Source: an uncultured Eubacteriales bacterium
GTDB lineage: Bacteria; Bacillota; Clostridia; Peptostreptococcales; Anaerovoracaceae
Direction: 5' to 3'
Length of the DNA stretch: 64,000 bases
Assembly: GCA_902786855.1 (NCBI GenBank)
Contig: CADAEH010000001.1
Span: 124,001 to 188,000 of the forward strand
Shown one piece after another: positions 8,118 through 18,140 of the stretch. The translations under genes were made by a program, and so were the position numbers. The notes below the pieces were generated by a model that searched no databases, was not told the DNA's origin, and was given only the letters and a program-made list of their open reading frames with translations. Position 1 is the stretch's first letter; every line of letters starts with the position of its first letter.

Positions 8118-8468
8118 GTGTTCCAGGTGAGAGATAACAGCGAACTGACCCTCAGGAAACAGAAAGATTTCAATAGAGTATATAAAAAAGGAAAATCCAG
8201 AGGAAGTAAATACGTTGTTGTATTATACAGAAAGAATAACCTTGGATATACAAGGACTGCTTTTGTTTCCAGTAAGAAGGTAGGAAATTCGGTAGAAAGA
8301 AATCGCTCCAGAAGACTTATGAAAGAGTCTTATTATTCCTTTAAAGGTAAAGTAAAGGAAAGCTACGATATAGTATTTGTAGCAAGAAACAGTATAAACG
8401 GAGCATCAATGAATGAAGTTCAGCATTCATTGTACGGAACTTTAAAATCATGTGGTCTTTTCAAATAA
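8118..8468 (+). CDS. rnpA: Ribonuclease P protein component
   Basis: Protein subunit of RNase P, which with the catalytic RNA matures tRNA 5' ends. At 116 aa it shows the conserved LRKQKDFNRVYKKGKS opening and the RNR-type signature (VGNSVERNRSRRLMKE) that contacts the RNA. The start is uncertain. A GTG at 8118 gives MFQVRDNSEL, while a GTG at 8127 gives MRDNSEL and has an AGG 8 nt upstream. It follows rpmH by 13 nt, the usual arrangement. Confidence 0.94.
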   Translation: MFQVRDNSELTLRKQKDFNRVYKKGKSRGSKYVVVLYRKNNLGYTRTAFVSSKKVGNSVERNRSRRLMKESYYSFKGKVKESYDIVFVARNSINGASMNEVQHSLYGTLKSCGLFK

Positions 8469-8489
8469 TAAGATCTTTTACTTAGGAAC

Positions 8490-8717
8490 ATGAAAGAAAA
8501 AAACATTTTTCAGAAATTTTTAATCATTATGGTCAGGGCATATCAGCTTGCTATATCCCCTTATATAGGAGCACACTGCAGATATACGCCGACATGCAGC
8601 GCATATTTTATAGAAGCAGTTGAAAAATACGGTGCTTTGAAAGGAAGCTGGCTGGGTATAAAAAGAATATTAAGATGTCATCCGGGCCGCCCGGGTGGAT
8701 ATGATCCTGTACCATAA
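8490..8717 (+). CDS. yidD: Membrane protein insertion efficiency factor YidD
   Basis: 75-aa amphipathic membrane-associated protein that assists YidC-dependent insertion. The family signature [20 protein letters not shown] and the C-terminal [13 protein letters not shown] are both present, including the three conserved cysteines. It lies between rnpA (21 nt) and yidC (15 nt) in the standard order. Confidence 0.95.
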   Translation: MKEKNIFQKFLIIMVRAYQLAISPYIGAHCRYTPTCSAYFIEAVEKYGALKGSWLGIKRILRCHPGRPGGYDPVP

Positions 8718-8732
8718 GAACGGAGACAGATA

Positions 8733-9491
8733 ATGGGAATAATCGCTAAACCTATCGGATATCTGCTGATGCTGATATACAGATTAGTAGGAAATTATGG
8801 TATTTCCCTCATTATCCTTACATTTATAGTAAAGCTTGCGCTTTATCCTATGTATGCCAAGCAGATAAAATCTTCTGCTGATATGGCTGAGATGTCTGAA
8901 AAGACACAGGAGATACAGCGCAGATATGCAAATGATAAGGAAAAACAGAATGAGGAGATGCAGAAACTTTATGCAGAGGTAGGATTCAATCCTATGAGCG
9001 GATGCCTTCCTATGCTTATTCAGTTTCCTATCATCATGGGACTTTTCGCACTTCTCAGAAATCCGATGAAGTATATGCCGGGCAGCGAGATGATTTTTGC
9101 TAATCATGAGTCTTTCCTGTGGATAAAAGACCTCGCTCAGCCTGATCCATGGATACTGCCTATTGCAGCCGGTGTTGCCACATATTTTGCTTTCGCCATG
9201 AACAGTGCTATGAATATGACGCAGCCTGGAGCATCCGCAGGACAGGCCAAGGCTATGAATGCAATTATGAAATATTTCTTCCCGCTGAGTATTCTTTGGC
9301 TCGCAAGATCATATCCTGCAGGTCTTGCCATCTATTGGGCAGGCGGTCAGTTTATGCAGATTTTCTTTAACATCAGGATCAATAAGATGAGAGATGAGAT
9401 CAGAGCAGAAAAAGAAAAGAAAAAACTGGCAGAAAGAGCAGAAAAAGAGCTCGCAAGGAAGAAGAGAGCAAGAATGAAAGGAACAGTTTAA
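8733..9491 (+). CDS. yidC: Membrane protein insertase YidC/Oxa1 family
   Basis: 252-aa insertase that places membrane proteins in the cytoplasmic membrane, with or without SecYEG. The core is about five membrane segments: residues about 15-35, then a charged cytoplasmic hairpin rich in Glu/Lys/Gln, then segments around 90, 130, 170 and 200. It ends in a very basic tail (KKKLAERAEKELARKKRARMK) that may contact the ribosome. It lacks the lipoprotein signal seen in Bacillus SpoIIIJ and starts directly at the first segment, a form common in Clostridia. GGAG precedes the ATG. jag begins 5 nt after its stop. Confidence 0.94.
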   Translation: MGIIAKPIGYLLMLIYRLVGNYGISLIILTFIVKLALYPMYAKQIKSSADMAEMSEKTQEIQRRYANDKEKQNEEMQKLYAEVGFNPMSGCLPMLIQFPIIMGLFALLRNPMKYMPGSEMIFANHESFLWIKDLAQPDPWILPIAAGVATYFAFAMNSAMNMTQPGASAGQAKAMNAIMKYFFPLSILWLARSYPAGLAIYWAGGQFMQIFFNIRINKMRDEIRAEKEKKKLAERAEKELARKKRARMKGTV

Positions 9492-9495
9492 ATAC

Positions 9496-10368
9496 ATGAG
9501 ATTTTCAGAAAAATGGGGAGTCGATGTTGAGACAGCTGTTGGATTGGCTCTCAAGGACCTCAAACTTGAAAGAGATGAGGTTGAAGTAGAAATACTTGAA
9601 GAGTCATCAAGCGGATTTCTGGGAATCGGCTCCAAGCTCGCCAAAGTCAGAGTAACGGCGAAAGAGGATAAGACATCTTCTAAAGAAAAAGCAACATTCG
9701 ATGATATAGATGCTATTCTCGCAGGCCTTCCTGAAAACACTTCATCAAAACTTCCTGATGAAGTAAGAGCGGAATATGATAAGTATGAAGCTGAGGAGCG
9801 CGAGGACGCACGCAAGAGAGAAAAGGCTCTTGCAAAAAATAAAAAAGGAAATAAATCGAAGAATAAGAAATACGATCTTTCAGTAGAAGACACAATGCTC
9901 TACGAGGTAAAAAAGTTAGACCCTGTTGAAGGACATCCTGTAGAAACTTTTCTGAAAGATATTGCAGATAAGATGGGTATCAACCTCTCGTTCAGCGTAA
10001 AAGAGGGTGATGAGCTGGTATTCGTAGAGATCACCGGCAAGGATACCGGAACGATCATAGGAAAGCGCGGAGCAACTCTCGACGCAGTTCAGTGCCTTGC
10101 AAGCTATGTGGTCAACAAGGATAAGAATAAATACGTCAGAGTCATCCTTGATGCAGAGAATTACAGATCCAAGAGAGAAAAGACTCTCGTGAACCTCGCC
10201 AACAGACTTGCAGGCAAGGTTGAGAGGACAAGAAGGTCAGTAACTCTCGAGCCGATGAACCCTTATGAGAGAAAGGTGATCCACTGTACACTTCAGAATC
10301 ATCCGAGAGTAAAGACAAGAAGCGAGGGCAAAGACCCATACCGCAAAGTCATCATTGAGCTAAAATAA
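9496..10368 (+). CDS. jag: RNA-binding protein Jag/KhpB (Jag-N, KH and R3H domains)
   Basis: 290-aa cytoplasmic RNA-binding protein linked in Firmicutes to cell elongation and envelope control. Residues 1-52 form the Jag-N domain (GVDVETAVGLALKDL ... SSGFLGIGSK). A charged Lys/Glu linker spans about 55-130. A KH domain contains the GTIIGKRGATLD loop (about 176-187). The C-terminal R3H domain has RKVIHCTLQNHPRVKTRS. It is the last gene of the rpmH operon and is followed by a clear terminator. Confidence 0.94.
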   Translation: MRFSEKWGVDVETAVGLALKDLKLERDEVEVEILEESSSGFLGIGSKLAKVRVTAKEDKTSSKEKATFDDIDAILAGLPENTSSKLPDEVRAEYDKYEAEEREDARKREKALAKNKKGNKSKNKKYDLSVEDTMLYEVKKLDPVEGHPVETFLKDIADKMGINLSFSVKEGDELVFVEITGKDTGTIIGKRGATLDAVQCLASYVVNKDKNKYVRVILDAENYRSKREKTLVNLANRLAGKVERTRRSVTLEPMNPYERKVIHCTLQNHPRVKTRSEGKDPYRKVIIELK

Positions 10369-10377
10369 TACAAAATG

Positions 10378-10403
10378 ATCCGGTCGCAAGACCGGATTTT
10401 TTT
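10378..10403 (+). terminator. Intrinsic terminator of the rpmH-jag operon
   Basis: ATCCGGTC-GCAA-GACCGGAT with a GNRA tetraloop, followed by six T. Confidence 0.92.
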
Positions 10404-10514
10404 ATGGTCATTTTGAGAAAAAGATGTCATTTATTTATAAGCGATCATCGGCTATGTTAGAATGATTACAGTATTATCAGAAAAAATCAGTTAATTATTC
10501 AGAGGAGGCTGAGT

Positions 10515-11648
10515 ATGAAAAGAAGGAGACATTTGCGTTCAATTCTGGTCGTAACATTGTTTACGATATTTATAGTTTCATGTTCTCTGGTTTTTGCGTC
10601 CGCTGAAAGCAGTGTGAGAATAACAAAACCTGTAAATGGCAGTACTGTAAAACCAGGCAATATTGAAATATGGACAACATTTGATCAGCCTACCGGAGAT
10701 TGGAGCGGCCAGACGCTTGCTGCTGATTATACTCCGGTTACCCTTAGATTATATAAGGGAAGTACAATGATCACTGAGCAGAAAATAACCCCGTCCGGAA
10801 TCAAATTTACTACTGAGGGAGGACAGATAGCATCTATAACCATAAATGATGAAGGAACATATACACTCAAGGCCAGTGTACCTAAGACATCAGGTCAGTG
10901 GAACAGTGTCACTTTTAAAGTTTCAAAAGCTACTGCTTCTGATTCTGAAGATGACGGACCTGAGTACAGTATAAGTAATCCCGGATACTTTATTTATCCG
11001 GGTAAAAACACCTATAATGCCAAGCCGGGGCAGGTTGTGAAAATACCATTCAGTATGTCTGTTAACGCAGCATCTACCGGAACTAACAAATTCTTATACT
11101 ACAGTGATCATGTTCCTGATGGCAGTAAGAACCTGATACAATTTAAAGGTCTCAGTGAATATAGCTGGACTGAAAAGGATGGAAATCTTGTTGCCAATGG
11201 AACTGTAGAATATACATGTCTCAGGAATGGCAGCGCAAAACTGTATATGTATGTTCTTGTGAATGGAATCCGCTATGACAAAAAGGTTGTGGCTATCAAC
11301 ATAGGAGATGCTGCAGTGGCTTCATCTGCGGCCAATGAAAAAATAGTTCTTCCTAAAGTGAAGATAAAATCCGCAAAAGCTTCCAAAAAATCCATGACGG
11401 TCAAGTGGAAAAAAGTAAGTAAAGCGAATCTGAAAAAAATAAAAAAGATAGAGATCCAGTATAGCCCGGATAAGAATTTCAGCATGGATGTTAAGACAAA
11501 ACTAGTCAGTGCAAAGAAAACATCCTGTAAAATCAAAGGTCTGAAATCCAAAGGAAAATATTATGTAAGAATCAGAGCATATACGAAAAGCGGAAGTGAA
11601 GTAAGAGTATCAAAATGGACAGGAAAGAAAAGTGCAAAAATTAAGTAA
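10515..11648 (+). CDS. Secreted protein with C-terminal fibronectin type III-like domain
   Basis: 377 aa, not recognised as a named family. A signal peptide (basic MKRRRHLR, hydrophobic 10-27, cleavage near ASA-ES at 29-32) is followed by an Ig/beta-sandwich module at about 33-140 (SSVRITKPVNGSTVKPG...). A second beta-rich part spans about 150-270. A Lys-rich C-terminal domain at about 280-377 (MTVKWKKVSKAN..., YYVRIRAYTKSGSEVRVSKW) has the look of a bacterial Fn3 domain. No wall-anchor motif is seen. AGAGGAGG precedes the ATG, and a terminator with a GCAA loop follows. Probably an exported surface protein of unknown role. Confidence 0.8.
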   Translation: MKRRRHLRSILVVTLFTIFIVSCSLVFASAESSVRITKPVNGSTVKPGNIEIWTTFDQPTGDWSGQTLAADYTPVTLRLYKGSTMITEQKITPSGIKFTTEGGQIASITINDEGTYTLKASVPKTSGQWNSVTFKVSKATASDSEDDGPEYSISNPGYFIYPGKNTYNAKPGQVVKIPFSMSVNAASTGTNKFLYYSDHVPDGSKNLIQFKGLSEYSWTEKDGNLVANGTVEYTCLRNGSAKLYMYVLVNGIRYDKKVVAINIGDAAVASSAANEKIVLPKVKIKSAKASKKSMTVKWKKVSKANLKKIKKIEIQYSPDKNFSMDVKTKLVSAKKTSCKIKGLKSKGKYYVRIRAYTKSGSEVRVSKWTGKKSAKIK

Positions 11649-11667
11649 CCATATAATATGAGACATG

Positions 11668-11695
11668 AATCCGGCCGCAAGGCCGGATTTTTTTG
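11668..11695 (+). terminator. Intrinsic terminator after the Fn3-type secreted protein
   Basis: AATCCGGCC-GCAA-GGCCGGATT followed by a T run. It closely resembles the jag terminator in sequence and loop. Confidence 0.9.
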
Positions 11696-11701
11696 TTATT
11701 A

Positions 11702-11727
11702 GAAAACCCCGCGTTGGACGCGGGGTT
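11702..11727 (-). terminator. Intrinsic terminator of the small lipoprotein gene
   Basis: AACCCCGCG/CGCGGGGTT (11705-11713 with 11719-11727) around a 5-nt loop. On the minus strand it is followed by TTTTCT. It lies back to back with the preceding rightward terminator. Confidence 0.85.
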
Positions 11728-11759
11728 GGTGTTTTTGCCCTGGATCCAGTAGTAACTGA

Positions 11760-12179
11760 TTAGCTGACTGCACCGGACGCGTTGAATGTTTTGGTGACTA
11801 TGACTTCATCGCCGTATGTGTAGTTGACTATTATCTGGATGCCCTCTATCTTGGATTGCTCTTCGAGCTCTTTGCACAGACCAGCGAAAGTATCAGCTGT
11901 GGAGTCAAGAGCTGCAGTGAGCTGCTCTATCATCAGGTCGCTCTTGATGACTTCTTCTGTGACTCCGTCAAGTGAGCTGAGGTCATAAGTATATATGACA
12001 TCATTTCCGCTGAAAGATACATCAAGACCTGCGGAATCTGCTGCTGACTGAACTTCTTCCATCGCATCAGCGTCATTCTTGACATATTCTTCGATAGTTT
12101 TTGGCTTGCTGCAGGATGTGAATGCAGCCATGACCATTACCAAACATAGTAAAAGAGCGATCAAACCTTTTTTCTTCAT
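11760..12179 (-). CDS. Small lipoprotein, DUF4854-like
   Basis: 139-aa predicted lipoprotein. The signal MKKKGLIALLLCLVMVMAAF leads to the lipobox FTSC at residues 20-23. The mature part is acidic (IEEYVKNDADAMEEVQSAADSAGLDVSF...) and resembles the DUF4854 group of small Clostridia lipoproteins; that family call is from memory. GGAGG precedes the start. It sits 56 nt downstream of the Asn-rich protein gene on the same strand and may share its transcript. Function unknown. Confidence 0.78.
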   Translation of the reverse strand: MKKKGLIALLLCLVMVMAAFTSCSKPKTIEEYVKNDADAMEEVQSAADSAGLDVSFSGNDVIYTYDLSSLDGVTEEVIKSDLMIEQLTAALDSTADTFAGLCKELEEQSKIEGIQIIVNYTYGDEVIVTKTFNASGAVS

Positions 12180-12235
12180 TGCTATCCTCCTTAGACATTT
12201 ATTACACGTTTAATATCAACTTGCCGGAAGTGGGA

Positions 12236-12844
12236 TCAGTCGCCGCCCAGCAGACTGTTCAGAAGACCGCTTGGCGAATTATTGCCTGATGTCCCGTCGT
12301 CATTCGTGATAGCAGTGCTGCCGCTGCCATTGCTGCTGTTGCTGTTATTGCTGTTATAACCGTTGCTGTTATTATTGCTGCTGTTGTTATTATTGTTATA
12401 ACCGTTGCTGTTGTCGTAACCGTTATTATTGTCGTTATAACCGTTATTATTGCCGTTATTGTAGCCGTTGTTATTGTTGTTATTATTATTGTTGCTGTTT
12501 TTGGCTTCTTCAGCGGCTCTCCTTGCCTCTTCAAGCTCTTTCTGAGTTTTGGTCGGCACCTTGGCAACATCAGCATTGAAATCAGTCATGATCTCATAGA
12601 CTTCCTTGCGGGTCTTTGCAGTCGCAAGATCCTTGGAAGCTTTGTCTATATAACCCTGGATCTCTGTATTCTCAGGTGCATCATAGTCAGCTACATTGAC
12701 AGAAGCCACGATCTTATTGGCCTCTCTTACTGCCAGCTTTCCGTCAAGAACACTGTAGCCATATGCACCTCCGCCTGCGGAAGCAAGCATCAGTATCAGT
12801 ACCAGTATTATTTTGGCACCGACGCCTCCTCTTTTATTGTTCAT
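12236..12844 (-). CDS. Membrane-anchored protein with Asn-rich low-complexity tail
   Basis: 202 aa, no recognised family. A basic start and one membrane segment (residues about 9-30) are followed by a helical domain at 35-115 ending in a charged coil (KELEEARRAAEEAK). Residues 116-173 are low complexity, with 35 of 58 being Asn plus five Gly-Tyr dipeptides and interspersed Ser. The topology places the tail outside. The DNA beneath is an imperfect AAC/AAT triplet array, so its length may vary between strains in steps of one codon. It is upstream of the DUF4854-like lipoprotein and divergent from recF. Confidence 0.8.
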   Translation of the reverse strand: MNNKRGGVGAKIILVLILMLASAGGGAYGYSVLDGKLAVREANKIVASVNVADYDAPENTEIQGYIDKASKDLATAKTRKEVYEIMTDFNADVAKVPTKTQKELEEARRAAEEAKNSNNNNNNNNNGYNNGNNNGYNDNNNGYDNSNGYNNNNNSSNNNSNGYNSNNSNSSNGSGSTAITNDDGTSGNNSPSGLLNSLLGGD

Positions 12845-12974
12845 TGCAATTCTCCATTCTAGTGACCCTTAACATATAGCCTTGCAGCTGCCGTCAAGTG
12901 AAAAACAATATACACATGAATTATAACATAACAAGAATAAAATAATGATATAATTATTGCGGAAGGAGAAAAAG

Positions 12975-14207
12975 ATGAAGATCAACAGCATTATCCTGGA
13001 GAATTTCCGCAATTATAAAAATCTGGAGCTGGACTTCGACGAGAGCCGCAACATCATCGTAGGCGAGAACGCGCAGGGTAAGACCAATCTGGTGGAAGCC
13101 ATATACCTGACTGCTTTTGCCCGGTCTTTTCGCACGAACAACTCTCAGGATCTGATCAGATTCGGTGAGAGCAGCGCGCGGGTCAGCACGGATATCACCA
13201 GCGAAGATCTTGAAAAGAATATCAATATAGTCATCAGAGCTGATGGCAAAAAGATGATAAAAAAAGACGGCAAGGCGATAAGCAAGACGACAGAGCTTCT
13301 CAATAATGTTGTTGTGATCATTTTTTCGCCTGATGACCTGCGCATCATCAAGGACAGTCCGGAGAGAAGAAGATCTTTCATCAACCGCGAACTGTCGCAG
13401 ATGCGGCCGAGATATTACGAGCTCCTGAAGAGATACAACGATGCGCTTCGTCAGAAGAACGCTCTGCTCAAGGGCTACTTTAATATTAAGAAGAAAACAT
13501 TCACTCGCGCTGACAATCTGACGCTGAACGATATCGGTCAGGCAAAACAGGATCTTTCCGGCATGGCACCCGGAGAAGGGGACCGCAGCCGCTTTGACAA
13601 CAGCAGGAAGTTCAATGAGGACATGCTCGATGTGTTCGACCGCCAGCTTGCCGATGCGGGATATGAGCTGATCAGGTACCGTAAGGAATTCACAGAGATG
13701 CTCTCTGAGGAAGCCGGCGAGATAATGCGAAAGATCTCGGGCGGCAGGGAAAACCTGACCATAGAATACAGGACTTCATGCGACTTTGTAACTGCACCGG
13801 AGGGCAGGGAGATCCTGTACAAGCAGTTCTATCATCACAGAGACCGTGACATATATAACGGAAGCCAGTCCATCGGACCTCACAGAGACGACCTGGAATT
13901 TTACATAAACGGAAAAGATGCGAAGAAATACGGCTCGCAGGGGCAGCAGCGTACCATAGCTCTGTCGCTCAAGCTGGCCGAGATCAGGATCGCAAGGCAG
14001 CTGCTTGAAGAGTCGCCGGTACTGCTGCTCGATGATGTGCTTTCAGAGCTCGATCTCGAGAGGCAGCGCTTCCTCGTCAGCGAGATAGACGATGTGCAGC
14101 TTTTCATCACATCCGCAGAGCTCAATGAAGAGGTGATAAAAGACCTGCGCGGCGGTACGCTCTTCAGGATAGAGGACGGAACAGTTACCAGAGTTGATAA
14201 GTACTGA
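12975..14207 (+). CDS. recF: DNA replication and repair protein RecF
   Basis: SMC-like ATPase that loads RecA at single-strand gaps. The start ATG 12975 (410 aa) is chosen because AAGGAG lies 6 nt upstream; the TTG at 12957 has none. Walker A is GENAQGKTNL near residue 31. The family block SPERRRSFINRELSQ is present, with the signature YGSQGQQRTIALSLKLAE and Walker B ESPVLLLDDVLSELD near the C-terminus. In most Firmicutes recF follows dnaN; here it is on the opposite side of oriC, about 1.8 kb before gyrB. Confidence 0.95.
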   Translation: MKINSIILENFRNYKNLELDFDESRNIIVGENAQGKTNLVEAIYLTAFARSFRTNNSQDLIRFGESSARVSTDITSEDLEKNINIVIRADGKKMIKKDGKAISKTTELLNNVVVIIFSPDDLRIIKDSPERRRSFINRELSQMRPRYYELLKRYNDALRQKNALLKGYFNIKKKTFTRADNLTLNDIGQAKQDLSGMAPGEGDRSRFDNSRKFNEDMLDVFDRQLADAGYELIRYRKEFTEMLSEEAGEIMRKISGGRENLTIEYRTSCDFVTAPEGREILYKQFYHHRDRDIYNGSQSIGPHRDDLEFYINGKDAKKYGSQGQQRTIALSLKLAEIRIARQLLEESPVLLLDDVLSELDLERQRFLVSEIDDVQLFITSAELNEEVIKDLRGGTLFRIEDGTVTRVDKY

Positions 14208-14240
14208 CCTGTATTGGACAATATTGGAACAAGTATCAGA

Positions 14241-14273
14241 AAAGGCATCGAAGCTTACAGCTGCGGTGCCTTT
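14241..14273. terminator. Candidate hairpin terminator between convergent recF and MATE genes
   Basis: AAAGGCATCG (14241-14250) pairs with CGGTGCCTTT (14264-14273) with one G-T pair. The T run is short, so this is a weak prediction. Confidence 0.45.
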
Positions 14274-14326
14274 ATCAATTGCCGGATCCTGAATAAGACA
14301 GCGATGTGCATGTGCTCAGGCCAGTA

Positions 14327-15679
14327 TCACAGATCCTCAATGACAGTATTCATCCACTTCTTCGACTTAAAGCGTTTGAGCAGGATGGCAGCCTTGATGA
14401 CAGACTCGATCCTGGTCATAAGCAGGGCAAGGTGTATCGGCATGTGCCAGACAAGAGCAGAGATGAACGCCAGCGGCACAGCGATCAGCCAGATGCTCCC
14501 GCATTCTGTGAGCATGGCAAAGCGGGTGTCGCCTCCTGCTCTGAGTACGCCTGCGATCAGCACACCGTTCAGAAGATCGAATACCATCGTGGCGCCGAAT
14601 ACTATGAGAATATAGAAGGTAAACGTTTTGCCCTGATCAGTGAGATTGAAGACAAGGGACAGCGGCTTTGCAAGAGCGATGGTCAGCGCGCCGAAAGCTA
14701 GACCGACGATGACAGCGACCTTGAGGATATGTCTGGACAGCATCCAGGTGTATTCCTTGTCGCCTTCTCCGAGCTTTTCTCCGATCAGTATCAGTGCAGC
14801 ATCGCCAACGCTGAATGATGCGAAGTTGAATATATTGAATAGAGAATTGGCTGCCTGATAGGCTGCGTAGGCTGTGGTGCCAATGCGGGTGAATGCGGCC
14901 ACATACATGGTCTGGCCAAAGCCCCAGAAGAATTCGTTCAAAGTCGTCGGAGTCGCATTTTTGATCACTCTTCTGACCAGCTCAGGATCCCAGCCGAAGA
15001 AGCTTTGGATACTTCCTCTGAACGGATTGCTTTGTCTGAAAGCGAATACTGTGTTCAGCGCGACTTCCACCAGCCTTGCTGCCAGCGTACCGATCGCTGC
15101 ACCCGCAACACCGAGCCGGGGGAAGCCGAATTTTCCGAATATCAATAAATAATTAATAGTAACGTTGCTTATGAAGACAGCAGCACTGACGATCATAGGC
15201 AGCCGCACCTGCTGTGTTGCCTTGAACGCCATTTCCATCGGAGCGGAAAAAGCCAGAAGCAGGAACGAAAAACTGTTGATCCTTACATATGTTGCCGCAA
15301 GAGCTTTTACAGACGGATCGCTGCTGTAAACAGAAAGGACCCCGTCCGTAAGACAGTTTGCAAGCACGAAGAACAGTATTCCCAGGCCGGAGAGCAGAGT
15401 GAAAGCGAATCCGATCACCTTCCGTATATTGGCCATATCTCTCGTACCGTAGAACTGCGCCATGAAAGTAGCCGATCCGCTGAGTATCCCGAACAGGAGC
15501 ATATAGTGCACCATAAAGATCTGACCTGCGACACCGACTGCCGCCAGCTCAGTCTCACCCAGGAAACCCACCATCAGATTGTCGATCATGGTGAGCGTTG
15601 CCGTAACGATGCCCTGAATGGCGATCGGAGACGCAATCCTGAATAATTTTAAGTTAAGTTCTCTCCTGCTGAATTGCAT
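14327..15679 (-). CDS. MATE family efflux transporter
   Basis: 450-aa, about 12 membrane segments, sodium- or proton-driven multidrug exporter fold. The family opening (IASPIAIQGIVTATLTMIDNLMVGFLGE...LAAVGVAGQ) and the mirrored second half (TPTTLNEFFWGFGQTMYVAAFTRIG) are both visible. No Shine-Dalgarno precedes the ATG at 15679, and the upstream sequence is AT-rich within 12 nt, so the transcript could be leaderless or the start slightly different. It lies convergent with recF and is unlikely to be part of the replication operons. Substrate unknown. Confidence 0.93.
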   Translation of the reverse strand: MQFSRRELNLKLFRIASPIAIQGIVTATLTMIDNLMVGFLGETELAAVGVAGQIFMVHYMLLFGILSGSATFMAQFYGTRDMANIRKVIGFAFTLLSGLGILFFVLANCLTDGVLSVYSSDPSVKALAATYVRINSFSFLLLAFSAPMEMAFKATQQVRLPMIVSAAVFISNVTINYLLIFGKFGFPRLGVAGAAIGTLAARLVEVALNTVFAFRQSNPFRGSIQSFFGWDPELVRRVIKNATPTTLNEFFWGFGQTMYVAAFTRIGTTAYAAYQAANSLFNIFNFASFSVGDAALILIGEKLGEGDKEYTWMLSRHILKVAVIVGLAFGALTIALAKPLSLVFNLTDQGKTFTFYILIVFGATMVFDLLNGVLIAGVLRAGGDTRFAMLTECGSIWLIAVPLAFISALVWHMPIHLALLMTRIESVIKAAILLKRFKSKKWMNTVIEDL

Positions 15680-15878
15680 ATCAAATATAATAGCATTACT
15701 TCTGTGGAGCTGTCGATAAACGCATTCGGAGATGTCCGGATAAGGGTCAGGATCACATAGTTTTGCAAGAGCCTCAACAACATGGAATTACTGGCTTTCA
15801 GGATTTTGATGTCGAAAACGGGGCGAAAATCGCCGATTTGAGCGACTTTTTTGAAAATACAAGATATTGTGGTAAAAC

Positions 15879-15907
15879 TTGCAAAAAAATGGCTTATATG
15901 GTAAAAT
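15879..15907 (+). promoter_or_regulatory. Predicted gyrB promoter
   Basis: TTGCAA (15879-15884), 17 nt, TAAAAT (15902-15907). The transcript would begin near 15914, giving a leader of about 120 nt. Confidence 0.7.
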
Positions 15908-15920
15908 ATGGACGTAATTT

Positions 15921-17959
<2,039 letters not shown>

Positions 17960-17962
17960 TTG

Positions 17963-18060
17963 AAAGAGAAATACGTTCCTTCGGTCGCTAGATCCAACGT
18001 CTTCGACGTTGGACTTCGCACCGAGGGTCGACCGCTCCGCTACGGAACGTATTTCTCTTT
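17963..18060. repeat. Structured repeat, copy B: 17-bp inverted arms around the conserved 64-nt core
   Basis: Left arm AAAGAGAAATACGTTCC (17963-17979) and its perfect complement (18044-18060) enclose a 64-nt core. The core is inverted relative to copy A and identical to it over 57 nt (17980-18036). The internal pairing CGGTCG/CGACCG (17982-17987 with 18029-18034) and the apical 9-bp hairpin (17993-18013) are conserved. Unlike copy A, no long T tract follows on either strand, and the element lies between co-directional gyrB and gyrA. A stop-free frame crosses it, but that is a by-product of the repeat. Confidence 0.9.
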
Positions 18061-18140
18061 AAAAATCAGAATCGATCAAAGACCTGATATAAAATCAGCG
18101 TTTCTCCGGAACGCTTTGCTTAGAACAAAGGAACAACATA

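Noticed and set aside
12290-12500. Regular short repeats that could suggest a CRISPR array
   Set aside because: The period is a codon-level AAC/AAT array within an Asn-rich reading frame, with no unique spacers or palindromic repeats.
14214-14701. Plus-strand open frames after recF
   Set aside because: Beyond 14326 they are antisense to the MATE gene, and their sequence has no signal or domain.
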